Positions 42,455-50,916 of a DNA stretch of 64,000 nt are shown here, one piece after another (within the stretch, counting starts at the first letter, position 1; every line of letters starts with the position of its first letter). The position numbers were made by a program, and so were the translations under genes. The notes below the pieces were generated by a model. It made no database searches. It saw only the letters and a list, made by a program, of their open reading frames with translations, and was not told the DNA's origin. The DNA is taken from contig NZ_JQCA01000043.1 in assembly GCF_001437125.1 (NCBI RefSeq), positions 1-64,000 on the forward strand. Reading direction: 5' to 3'. The DNA is from Levilactobacillus paucivorans. Lineage in GTDB: Bacteria; Bacillota; Bacilli; Lactobacillales; Lactobacillaceae.

Positions 42455-43750
42455 ATGACAGTCAAAAAATTTTTGTTCTCATTACTATTGGGTTCCACCG
42501 CTCTCATTTCACTGGGGGGATCAACTTCATTAGTAGCCAACGCCACAACAACTGATTCCACCGCTACCACCACAAACTCAACGACTGACACTAGTTTTGC
42601 CTCAACTGCTAAAAGACTAAATGGCCCTTATGATCCTAGTGTCTTATCGCTAGATATGTCCCAAAATCAACTCTATGTTAAGATCAACGATAACGTCTCG
42701 CCGACACTCTACGACCAGGATGGACAGACAGTTACTGAGACGCTTCCAACGGCCAATTCTAGGATCTACCAATTTAGCAATTATATTCTTGATTTAAATA
42801 CAGATAAGATTTATCTACAGGAAATCAGTTCTGCCAATGGTCTATCCATTCCTGATAGCTATTTTGAATTTGACCCTAACACCATGACTATCGGTGGTAA
42901 AACTGACGATCAAGGCACCTTTAAATTTATCACCGATCCTGTTACATTTACTTTTCAGCCTGTCAACATCGATGCTCAAACTACAATTGGTTCCGAGATA
43001 AGCATTAATTCTGGCCTAGACAAAAACTTCTCTGGCAGTATTGGTAACACTGCTTCAACACCTTATAGTCTTCTGATTTCTGGGCTTCAGAGTGCTGTTG
43101 GTGCTACAATCCCTGGCTATTCTTTCACTAGTCCTACTAATAATAATGATGAACCTAGCTTCACTTGGTACTATTCAAAGGACGCAACTGTTCCCGACAA
43201 CACGAATTCAGCGAATAGTACCTCAGAAACAACGTCTTCAAGTACGACTACTAGTCAGGTCAAGGTCCCTTCTCAATCTAAACCATTTTCTGACTTTGCC
43301 GTCTATGCAACTAAGAAGATCGGTCTCTACAACAGCCCGAACTTCTCCAAAGCCACGCGCAAGTTCTGGTATGCCAAACAAATTCGGACTAAACGGCCGC
43401 AATTTATAGTGATCGGTTATGCTCGGAATAAAGCGGGCATTCTTCGCTACAAGGTTCGCGATATCAATCGAAAGTCCAAGACATTCAAGCAACGGGGCTA
43501 CATCACCACAGATGTTGCCGACGTCTCCAACAACTATTATCTTAAAAATCCCAAGACTGTTCTCGTCATTGGTACCAAAGGAGTCAATGCCTACACCCAC
43601 ATCAACCTCACTGGTAAGGCCCGCCGGCACTTTAAGCACGGGTCAATCCTCAAAGTTAAGGCGCTCAAAACTTATCACTTAACAACACGACTCGTCTTGA
43701 ACAATGGCCAATACGTCACCGCCAACAAGACCCTCGTTCAGAAAAAATGA
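42455..43750 (+). CDS. Secreted protein with C-terminal DUF5776 domain
   Basis: The 431-residue protein has a signal peptide (KKFLFSLLLGSTALISLGGS, likely cut after ANA near residue 30) and a Thr/Ser-rich segment. A beta-rich central domain of unknown function (about 55-255) follows, then a second Ser/Thr linker and a DUF5776 domain (about 290-431). DUF5776 is a lactobacillar wall-binding type module; here FAVYATKKIGLYNSPNFSKA opens it and VNAYTHINLTGKARRHFKHG opens a second subrepeat. It probably coats or binds the wall. It is more AT-rich than its neighbours. Confidence 0.75.
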   Translation: MTVKKFLFSLLLGSTALISLGGSTSLVANATTTDSTATTTNSTTDTSFASTAKRLNGPYDPSVLSLDMSQNQLYVKINDNVSPTLYDQDGQTVTETLPTANSRIYQFSNYILDLNTDKIYLQEISSANGLSIPDSYFEFDPNTMTIGGKTDDQGTFKFITDPVTFTFQPVNIDAQTTIGSEISINSGLDKNFSGSIGNTASTPYSLLISGLQSAVGATIPGYSFTSPTNNNDEPSFTWYYSKDATVPDNTNSANSTSETTSSSTTTSQVKVPSQSKPFSDFAVYATKKIGLYNSPNFSKATRKFWYAKQIRTKRPQFIVIGYARNKAGILRYKVRDINRKSKTFKQRGYITTDVADVSNNYYLKNPKTVLVIGTKGVNAYTHINLTGKARRHFKHGSILKVKALKTYHLTTRLVLNNGQYVTANKTLVQKK

Positions 43751-43756
43751 ACCAAC

Positions 43757-43801
43757 AAAAAGCCAGTGAAATCACGCAAATAGTGGTTTCACTGGCTTTC
43801 G
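43757..43801 (+). terminator. Terminator of the DUF5776 gene
   Basis: 17-bp arms AAAGCCAGTGAAATCAC/GTGGTTTCACTGGCTTT with one wobble pair. Convergent pepI could use it too. Confidence 0.85.
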
Positions 43802-43857
43802 CTTGTCTTAAAACGTCATCCCACTTGCTTCTCGGGATACTACTTAACCTTCAATTC

Positions 43858-44742
43858 TTAGTCATGTGCCGCTAGCCACCGCGTCAGCCGATCCATATAC
43901 GCCGCCGTCTCTTCCACGAAGGCCATGTGCCGGCTGTGGGCAAAGAGCGTCCACTCGGCATATGGCAACTGGTCCACCATAGTTTTGGCGATTAGCGGGG
44001 TACACAGGTCATTAACCCCGCTGGTTACCAGCGTTGGTGTCGTCACCTGCGCTAATTTGGCGGTATAGTCATATTGCCCCAAGGTTCCCGTCGGACAGTA
44101 CTCATTAGGGCCCCAGGCGGTCGTGTAAGCCACGGTTCCGCTTCGCTTGGACCGACGGAGGTATTCGGGCGAATCGGCCGTGACGGGTCCCGCAGCGTTG
44201 TTCAGCATGAAGCGCTGATTGGCTGCCAGGTAGGCCGGTGTGGTGAAATCCCCACTGGCCTCCGCCTGGGCAATCGCCGCTTGGTCCGCCGCCGACATGA
44301 ACCCAATCAACCGGTGTTGTTCCTGTTGCCACAGCTTGGCTGAGGACAACGTGCTGGCCAGAATCAGGCTCTGAATCCCCTGGGGCTGGTAATCACAGCG
44401 GTAAATGATCGCCAACATACCGCCCCAGGATTGCCCCAACAAATGAACCCGTTTGAGTCCCAGGTACTCGCGCAGGGCCTTGAGTTCAGCGACCCAGGTT
44501 TCCGCCCGCCAGAGACTGGGATCGTCCGGCATGGATGACCGCCCACAACCCAGCTGATCGTACATGACGATCGGCCGGCCGGTGGTCTGAGCTAGTTGGT
44601 CGAAGGCCTCGAAGTAGTTGTGAGTCGACCCAGGACCGCCGTGTAGTAGAAGTAACGGCGTCTGACCCCCGGCTAGGTCCCCGACGATCCGGTAATAAGT
44701 TTGATAGTTGTGAAATGGCATAAAGCCTTCTTGAATAGTCAT
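43858..44742 (-). CDS. pepI: Proline iminopeptidase
   Basis: The 294-residue alpha/beta hydrolase fits the lactobacillar proline iminopeptidase (peptidase S33), which frees N-terminal proline from peptides. HGGPGST (34-40) forms the oxyanion region, GQSWGGM (103-109) holds the nucleophile Ser105, and AHSRHMAFVEE near the C terminus supplies the His. The opening MTIQEGFMPFHNYQTYYRIV is typical. The ATG at 44742 is eight bases after GAGG. It links to the peptide-nutrition theme of the window (T-box OppA). Confidence 0.9.
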   Translation of the reverse strand: MTIQEGFMPFHNYQTYYRIVGDLAGGQTPLLLLHGGPGSTHNYFEAFDQLAQTTGRPIVMYDQLGCGRSSMPDDPSLWRAETWVAELKALREYLGLKRVHLLGQSWGGMLAIIYRCDYQPQGIQSLILASTLSSAKLWQQEQHRLIGFMSAADQAAIAQAEASGDFTTPAYLAANQRFMLNNAAGPVTADSPEYLRRSKRSGTVAYTTAWGPNEYCPTGTLGQYDYTAKLAQVTTPTLVTSGVNDLCTPLIAKTMVDQLPYAEWTLFAHSRHMAFVEETAAYMDRLTRWLAAHD

Positions 44743-44774
44743 TGACGGCACCTCACTTTGCGCCCATTATACCG

Positions 44775-44829
44775 CTAATCCTCGCCGCTATCTGCCAACT
44801 TCTGATCGGGAAAGAGCTTAAACACCGCG
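44775..44829 (-). pseudogene. 3' end fragment of a DUF1097 gene
   Basis: Read on the minus strand these bases give AVFKLFPDQKLADSGED and a stop, matching the last 17 residues of the intact gene at 47720. At DNA level 44773-44829 and 47718-47774 agree at 51 of 57 positions, all differences being transitions. Sequence to the right (44830 onward) no longer matches, so the fragment marks one edge of an insert. Confidence 0.8.
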
Positions 44830-44926
44830 ACCACAATAAAGTTCCGCTTGACTGTGACGTTGCGGTACAGTTTATAATGCGAACATACCGACAGGCGATA
44901 CTCAAACGCGGAAGAAGGAATTTAAG

Positions 44927-46354
44927 ATGTCCCATCCAAATAAAAAATTTAGCAATGTTCAAGAATGGCTTGGCGTTCCTTATGGGACGGCTAGCCGGTT
45001 CCAAAAGGCACAAATTGTTCCGTTTGAACCCAACCAAGACTACAGCCAAAGTGGACCAGCATCCGTTCAATTTACAGATCCGGCCTTTTTAACTGCCGAT
45101 AAAGGTGAAAGTGAAGACTGCCTGAATCTGAATATCTGGGCACCAGATAACGTCCAAGAAAAGCTCCCCGTTGTGGTTTATATCCACGGTGGTGGTTGGA
45201 CTTATGGGGCTAATTCCCAAGACACGTCAGACTTATCCGGCTTGGTCGCCAGTGGCAAAGTCATCGGGGTTTCCATCAACTATCGTCTAGGCGCACTGGG
45301 TTGGCTAGAACTCTCCCAATATGGCGGAAAATTCAAAGATGCCAGCAACTTAGGCTTGCAAGATATGATCCTCGCCTTGAAGTGGATTCAACAATACATT
45401 GGTTTATTCGGTGGTGACGCCAACCAAGTGACACTTACCGGTCACAGTGCCGGTTCATTTTCACTGTTAACGCTCTTGGCGGTACCTGAAGCTGAGGGCT
45501 TATATCACAAGTTGGCCGCATTTTCTGGTTACGCCGCCCGTTATATTCCAGCTTGGTGGGCCGAAGAATTAGCAGATAAAGTTTTAAAGACATTGTACTT
45601 AACCTCACCAGACCAGCTATTGACGGTTGACGCAAAATCATTAACGACTGCCGTTAATCAAGTTCTACCAACTGACGTTTTGAAACGTGGGAATTTAAAC
45701 ACCCTTTCAATTGGGATTGTCGATGATGAATTTTTACCAAATGGCATTCTAAAGGCTAACCCTGCCGATGTTATTAAGAGTGGCTCGCATAAGGATGTAG
45801 ACCTAATCATCACGTCAACCACGGCCGAAGCAAGCTGGTATGCCGCTCATATTCCAGACAATGTTGATCCTAAAAATATCGAAGCCGTCATTGATGAAAT
45901 GGTTTACGATTGCCACATTCCACGGAAACAAGCCGAAGCCATCGCATTACATTGTGGTGCCGGCAAGGACTCACCCCTTACCGTCAGAACGCGTTTCTTT
46001 ACCGATTACAACTTCACCTTGCCAGCTATCCGGGAAGCCCGCGATCATGCCCAAGCCGGTGGTCGAGTTTATCAGTTAAGTGTTGGCCCCGCTGAAGGTT
46101 CTCCCGCTTATCATGGGACTGACATGTACGGAATCGTCGGCCAAACTGCCCCTGAAGCGAGTCAAGAACAACGCGATCGTGATCACTTTATTAGCCAGAC
46201 CTTGCTGAACTTCGCAACCGATCAGTATGAAAAACTATGGTCACCAGTGAAGGCCGACCAATTAGTTATCAAAGATATTGGTCAACGACCTTATAACGGT
46301 GTTGAACATGCCAAGACTGTACTACAACTATTTAACGGCATCCCTCGTCCATAA
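44927..46354 (+). CDS. Carboxylesterase type B
   Basis: The 475-residue protein is a type B carboxylesterase. ESEDCLNLNIW (61-71) is the second family signature, HGGGW (87-91) the oxyanion hole, and GHSAGS (172-177) the nucleophile elbow with Ser174. No signal peptide is present, so it acts in the cytoplasm on an imported ester. The following MFS gene is on the same strand, and the pair could form an uptake-and-hydrolysis unit, although a hairpin lies between them. The pair replaces the junction of a DUF1097 gene and has a lower GC than its surroundings, a sign of transfer. Confidence 0.88.
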   Translation: MSHPNKKFSNVQEWLGVPYGTASRFQKAQIVPFEPNQDYSQSGPASVQFTDPAFLTADKGESEDCLNLNIWAPDNVQEKLPVVVYIHGGGWTYGANSQDTSDLSGLVASGKVIGVSINYRLGALGWLELSQYGGKFKDASNLGLQDMILALKWIQQYIGLFGGDANQVTLTGHSAGSFSLLTLLAVPEAEGLYHKLAAFSGYAARYIPAWWAEELADKVLKTLYLTSPDQLLTVDAKSLTTAVNQVLPTDVLKRGNLNTLSIGIVDDEFLPNGILKANPADVIKSGSHKDVDLIITSTTAEASWYAAHIPDNVDPKNIEAVIDEMVYDCHIPRKQAEAIALHCGAGKDSPLTVRTRFFTDYNFTLPAIREARDHAQAGGRVYQLSVGPAEGSPAYHGTDMYGIVGQTAPEASQEQRDRDHFISQTLLNFATDQYEKLWSPVKADQLVIKDIGQRPYNGVEHAKTVLQLFNGIPRP

Positions 46355-46362
46355 TTACTATT

Positions 46363-46390
46363 TAAAAGGCGGTGATAATCGCCTTTTTAT
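46363..46390 (+). terminator. Hairpin between esterase and MFS genes
   Basis: AAAAGGCG/CGCCTTTT arms with a T-rich end. It probably ends the esterase transcript partly or fully. Confidence 0.6.
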
Positions 46391-46426
46391 TTGGCAAAAA
46401 AAGCCGATACAAGAGAGGATTTAATT

Positions 46427-47593
46427 TTGACAAAGAAATTTTCATTTTTTTCAAAAGATATTGTTTGCGTCATGTTGGCAACCTTCTTTTATCAATTCAG
46501 TATTCAGGCAATTAACCCGCTAATGAACGGCTACGCTCGTCATTTAGGAATTACTAGTGCTTTTGCCGGCGTCATTGTCGGTACTATGAGTATTACGTCA
46601 ATGTTATTAAGACCCTTTGCGGGTAATTTAACCGATCGGATTTCTAAATATCGTTTAGCTCTAATCGGTGGTAGTTTGTGTGCAATTAGTGATTTTGGCT
46701 ACTTGTTCGCTGTCAATGCCACTTGGTTATTAATTTTTAGAATCGTCAATGGCATAGGCTTCGTCCTATGCACCGTTTGTCTAGCAACTTGGATGGCCTT
46801 CTTAGTCCCCCGACAACATCTTGGTGCCGCGATGGGATATTACGGTTTATTGAATGCTCTGGCAATGGCAATTGCACCGGCTCTAGCAATCAGTATCTAC
46901 CAACTGTTAGGCTATAAATTCATTATCATTCTGGCAGCCCTGAGCGCTATAACTATGGTCGTGGTCATCCAATTAATCGACAACCGTGCAGAATCTTCAA
47001 TTGACTTAAAAGAGCAACACTTTAAGATTATTCAACGCGATGCCTTACCCGTCGCCATCATTTTTTCACTTTTGTCGATCCCCTACTTCGTTACCCAGGC
47101 CGACATTGTCATGTACGTTCAAGAACGTCACCTGCATATTACCGTCAGTCTATTCTTTCTCTGTTACTCACTTGTCTTGATTGTGATTCGCATACTACTA
47201 AAGAATTACTTTGACACGATTTCCTTTGGTATTTGGTTTTCTATCTGCATCATGGCCACAATCGGCTATATTCTCCTACTCACCATCATGCAAAACAACT
47301 TTGAAATGATCTTAGCAGCTGGATTAATGGCCGTGGGTTTTGGCGTGATGGTTTCCGTTTCCCAATCAACCGCCCTCCTACTGGCACCCATGAAGGAACA
47401 GGGTCTGGCGAACGCAACTTACTATTTAGGAAGCGACATTGGGATGTCACTGGGACCTATCATTGGCGGCATCTTGCCGACAATTTTCCCACTCAAATTC
47501 TTTTACCCAGTGATGTTACTTATTGTGCCTTTAACGGCCATTCTGTATTTAAGTAATCGGCGTAAACTCAACTCCGCCGTCCAGTATAATTAA
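46427..47593 (+). CDS. Major facilitator superfamily transporter
   Basis: The 388-residue protein has twelve membrane segments and an MFS A motif in AGNLTDRISKYRLALIGGS (about residues 62-80). I prefer the TTG at 46427, eight bases after AGAGAGGA, over an upstream TTG that precedes the ribosome site. It is AT-rich (TTA, ATT codons) against the region's average. Its partner is the esterase gene upstream, so uptake of the ester substrate or export of its product is possible. Confidence 0.85.
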   Translation: MTKKFSFFSKDIVCVMLATFFYQFSIQAINPLMNGYARHLGITSAFAGVIVGTMSITSMLLRPFAGNLTDRISKYRLALIGGSLCAISDFGYLFAVNATWLLIFRIVNGIGFVLCTVCLATWMAFLVPRQHLGAAMGYYGLLNALAMAIAPALAISIYQLLGYKFIIILAALSAITMVVVIQLIDNRAESSIDLKEQHFKIIQRDALPVAIIFSLLSIPYFVTQADIVMYVQERHLHITVSLFFLCYSLVLIVIRILLKNYFDTISFGIWFSICIMATIGYILLLTIMQNNFEMILAAGLMAVGFGVMVSVSQSTALLLAPMKEQGLANATYYLGSDIGMSLGPIIGGILPTIFPLKFFYPVMLLIVPLTAILYLSNRRKLNSAVQYN

Positions 47594-47636
47594 GACCAGC
47601 AAGCGACAGTCAGCTGGCGATATAAGTTTAAAAACG

Positions 47637-47693
47637 CAAGGACCCTGTCCACAGACCGAATTATGTAAACGGTCTGTGGACAGGGTCCTTGTG
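47637..47693. terminator. Long perfect terminator at the right edge of the insert
   Basis: Perfect 22-bp arms (47637-47658 with 47670-47691). Convergent genes on both sides could use it. Confidence 0.85.
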
Positions 47694-47719
47694 TTTCTAT
47701 GTGGTGGTCAATAACCTCG

Positions 47720-48247
47720 CTAATCTTCGTCGCTATTTGCCGACTTCCGATCGGGAAAGAGCTTGAACACCGCGCGATAGAAGTAATCAGAGGCGTAACC
47801 AATGACGAAGATGCCAAGGATCATCGACCCATACAGTTGTCCTACGAAGAGACCCCAGTGATGAACCGGAACGTTGGTGATGATAAGCATCGTGGTTCCC
47901 CAAGCGATCAGCCAGGCCGGCACCAGGGTGAATTTCATGATCGTCCCTTGCAGTAACAGAACAATCGTGGTCAGGATGCCAAACATGATGGCACTGGGCC
48001 ACATCTGCCCGAGAAAGGGAATCTGCATAAGCCGATAGGTCATCAGTCCAAAACCAATGCCCAAGGCAAAACTCAACAGAATATTCCAAACCTTATCCCT
48101 CGGGAACCCGGCCCCAAAGAAATACGAGACCGCGACGAAAGCCGCCGATCCCATCCACAGTGAGAAACCACTCATGATCAGGCTATAAACTAGGGTGAAA
48201 AGGCCGACCCCGATGGCATCGACCCAGAGCATTTTACTAATTTTCAA
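47720..48247 (-). CDS. DUF1097-like membrane protein
   Basis: The 175-residue protein has about five membrane segments and resembles DUF1097 proteins (YcdZ-like), whose function is unknown. A basic start MKISKMLWVDAIGVG and a charged C terminus FKLFPDRKSANSDED flank the hydrophobic core. Its last 55 bp occur a second time at 44775-44829, beyond the esterase-MFS insert. It has a weak AAAGGAG before the ATG. Confidence 0.72.
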   Translation of the reverse strand: MKISKMLWVDAIGVGLFTLVYSLIMSGFSLWMGSAAFVAVSYFFGAGFPRDKVWNILLSFALGIGFGLMTYRLMQIPFLGQMWPSAIMFGILTTIVLLLQGTIMKFTLVPAWLIAWGTTMLIITNVPVHHWGLFVGQLYGSMILGIFVIGYASDYFYRAVFKLFPDRKSANSDED

Positions 48248-48458
48248 GATGATTCTCCTTTACCTTATAACCACTTGTCCGCAGAAATAGTGTCTAATTA
48301 GGATAGTTTACGGGATGAGGCCGTTACGTGCAAGAGAAACCTCACTAACCGGGACAAATCAACCGTATCACTACTACGGAAAGCCCTTTCACCATCAAAT
48401 TATTTGTGCTAACATTCACATGTAGGCACTAACCCTCGTCAGTTAAGGAGGTTCCAGC

Positions 48459-49475
48459 ATGAAATCTGTTTATGTTACGGGGCCTGGTAAAGTCGATTGG
48501 AAAACCATCGACGCCCCGCAAGTGGGCCCAAATGATGTGCTGTTGCAGATGAAAGCGTGTGGTATCTGTGGGTCGGATGCGATGTACACCCGTATCGGCG
48601 GGATTCCACCTCGTCAGGGCGCCACACCGCTAGGCCATGAACCCGCCGCAGAAGTTAGCCAGATTGGCGCCAACGTCAAAGGCATCGCGGTCGGCGATCA
48701 CGTGGTTGTCGATACCTTGAAATTCACCGATGGCCTGTTAGGCAGTGGTGGTGCTCAGGGCGGTCTCTCTGACTTTGTCCTAGTCAAGTACTTCCAGCCG
48801 GGACACCAACTTCGGGTCATCCCCAAGAACATTCCGTGGCAAGTGGCCGCTTTAAATGAACCTATGGCCGTCGCAGCCCACGCGGTTAATCAGACGCAAC
48901 CTAAACCGGGTGACAAAGTTGTCGTCTTCGGTGCAGGTCCGATTGGCCTTGGGGCCCTCCTCAGCTACAAGCGTAAGGGTGTGGCCAGTGTTGTGGTCGT
49001 GGACATCATCCAATCGCGTTTGGATAAAGCCCTAGAAATCGGCGCCGACGCCGTCATTAATTCCGCCAAGGAAAACGTCGGCGAACGGCTAGTGGCCCTG
49101 CAAGGTAACGGTGCCAGTGGTTTCATGCGGGGTGTCCATCCCGCAACTGACATCTATCTGGATGCCGCCGGCGCTACGCCAGTCTTCCAAACCGTACTCG
49201 ACATCGCCAAGCACGGGGCCACGCTAGGTGTGGTAGCCGTCTACACGAAGCCGGTGGAATTGAATTTCGCCAACGTTCTGACCTCGGAACTCCATGTGGT
49301 CTGGTCCATGGGCTACCCGACGGAAATCTTCGAAGTTACCGACGACATCATCGATCGCCCCGACAAATACGCCAAAATTATCAGTAATACCTTCCCGTTC
49401 GACCAGGCCCTCGATGCCTTAAAGATGGCGCGAACCCCTGGTGCCGCGGATAAGGTAGTCGTCACCTTTGATTAG
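48459..49475 (+). CDS. Zinc-type medium-chain dehydrogenase (polyol/threonine dehydrogenase-like)
   Basis: The 338-residue protein is an MDR enzyme like sorbitol or threonine dehydrogenases. Catalytic zinc residues are Cys37 (CGICGSD), His60-Glu61 (GHEPAAE) and Glu in LNEPMAVAAHAV. The loop that normally carries four structural zinc cysteines is replaced by VVDTLKFTDGLLGSGGAQGG, so the structural zinc is missing. GAGPIGLGAL (about 156) binds NAD(P), and Asp in VVVDIIQSR favours NAD. AGGAGG precedes the ATG. No adjacent transporter tells the polyol. It is monocistronic. Confidence 0.85.
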   Translation: MKSVYVTGPGKVDWKTIDAPQVGPNDVLLQMKACGICGSDAMYTRIGGIPPRQGATPLGHEPAAEVSQIGANVKGIAVGDHVVVDTLKFTDGLLGSGGAQGGLSDFVLVKYFQPGHQLRVIPKNIPWQVAALNEPMAVAAHAVNQTQPKPGDKVVVFGAGPIGLGALLSYKRKGVASVVVVDIIQSRLDKALEIGADAVINSAKENVGERLVALQGNGASGFMRGVHPATDIYLDAAGATPVFQTVLDIAKHGATLGVVAVYTKPVELNFANVLTSELHVVWSMGYPTEIFEVTDDIIDRPDKYAKIISNTFPFDQALDALKMARTPGAADKVVVTFD

Positions 49476-49487
49476 TTAAAGTCATTT

Positions 49488-49532
49488 AACGCCTTCCCAA
49501 TTTGCTCGTCGCCAATCGGGAAGGCGTTTTTA
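49488..49532 (+). terminator. Terminator of the dehydrogenase gene
   Basis: AACGCCTTCCC/GGGAAGGCGTT arms (49488-49498 with 49518-49528) with T5. Confidence 0.85.
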
Positions 49533-49653
49533 TACTTTTTTGATTGTCGCCCTCCCTACTAATGCCGTCACGGCGCCCCTTGTTCCAATTTGCGAAACGG
49601 CTTATTATTGAGACAGGAGTATTTATCTTCAAAAGTCAGGGGAGGCTTTTCTA

Positions 49654-50859
49654 ATGTTTAAAACTGGAATCAAAGTGACCGCTATTGCGGCACTAATGCT
49701 GGGGATCGGTCTATTCAGCCCCACTATCGCTCACGCTCAATCGGGTTACAAGATTACGTCAACTCAGGACGTGACGCCGGAACCATACTATGTCGCACGT
49801 AACATCAGCTCACACTATTCATGGGACAAGACCCACACCAAACGATTAACCTTTCTAAATGAGTTTCAAAAAAACTACAGCGTCTATGTGACCCAAAAGG
49901 TTACCATGACCTACAAAGGTAAAGCGACAGCCTACCTACATATTGTGAATAACTATGGCGTGGATTACGGCTATGTCACCGCAAAAAGTCTACGCAAGGG
50001 ATTCAATCCTACCGATACTGATCCTCAACCTTACCAACCTGCCAAGGAGTCCCAATCCCCAGAAATCATGACCGTTAACCGTGTATCTAAAAAAGCCTTC
50101 AGCAAGGTTAGTTCACGACTAAATAAGATTACTTATTACCGCACGACGAAAAAAGTGAAACTTAATGCCGATTTTACTAGCTACATGAATGTCGGTTCTA
50201 CTAGCTACATGAATGTCGGTTCTACAACCATTTCAACGACAATCCCGGCTGGAACTGTCGTCGGTGGCTATCGAGCATCTAACGACCTAGCAATTGACAC
50301 AGACGCTTTAAGCCAAAACTTTTTACGTTCAGGTTATCGGCAAGGGCTGTGGGTCGCTGGTGGGGAACTGATCACCAGCCCCGCTAAAATTAAGGCATTC
50401 AAACGAATCAAACGCCCCGCTTATCTTCCCAAATATGACAGCTTTGGCCTCTTGTACTCCGGCGGAATCAACGCTATTCGAAATCAGAAGGCCATTTTAT
50501 CAAAACAAAGTGTTCAAATTACTTCCAACGGTTATGTAGAAATCCGGCAGAACAATCCTCACGGACAGGCTACCGAATACCACTCGCAGCCACTGGCCTC
50601 AGTGAAAATCAAGCGAACCAAAATCAAAGGCCACACGCGTTATTTGTATTTGTCCAAGTCCTTAAAGGGCTACAAAACCACCAAGGTTCGCTATCACGGC
50701 AAACGACAATACCGCTTGGCCTTAGTTAATCAGCAAAAGACTTACGCCATCAAGGACCCCGGTACCGACGAATTCACCAGAACAACCTATTATGATGGCC
50801 TAACATTCGGTGGCAAGACATTTTACACTTCTTATGGAACGGTTTCGAACGAGAAATAA
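49654..50859 (+). CDS. Secreted protein, paralogue A of the local family
   Basis: The 401-residue protein has a signal peptide (ITAIAALMLGIGLFSPTIAHA region, cut near residue 29, shared with paralogue B). After SGYKITSTQDVTPE, which is identical in both paralogues, it has an SH3-like N-terminal half. The C-terminal half is shared with 50917 and 32305 (FKRIKRPAYLPKYDSFGLLY, QSVQITSNGYVE, GHTRYLYL, GKTFYTSYG). Function is unknown; surface attachment through the basic repeats is possible. It contains a 24-bp perfect tandem duplication. A GGGGAGG ribosome site precedes the ATG. Confidence 0.7.
   Translation: MFKTGIKVTAIAALMLGIGLFSPTIAHAQSGYKITSTQDVTPEPYYVARNISSHYSWDKTHTKRLTFLNEFQKNYSVYVTQKVTMTYKGKATAYLHIVNNYGVDYGYVTAKSLRKGFNPTDTDPQPYQPAKESQSPEIMTVNRVSKKAFSKVSSRLNKITYYRTTKKVKLNADFTSYMNVGSTSYMNVGSTTISTTIPAGTVVGGYRASNDLAIDTDALSQNFLRSGYRQGLWVAGGELITSPAKIKAFKRIKRPAYLPKYDSFGLLYSGGINAIRNQKAILSKQSVQITSNGYVEIRQNNPHGQATEYHSQPLASVKIKRTKIKGHTRYLYLSKSLKGYKTTKVRYHGKRQYRLALVNQQKTYAIKDPGTDEFTRTTYYDGLTFGGKTFYTSYGTVSNEK
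50176..50223 (+). repeat. 24-bp tandem duplication inside paralogue A
   Basis: The 24-bp unit at 50176-50199 recurs exactly at 50200-50223, doubling the octapeptide TSYMNVGS. Paralogue B has a single unit at this place. Perfect identity implies a recent event or an active slippage site. Confidence 0.9.
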
Positions 50860-50916
50860 ACTTTCAATAATTATTAGTAATAATCACATCGTTAAGGAGT
50901 TAGGGGATGCTTTTAA

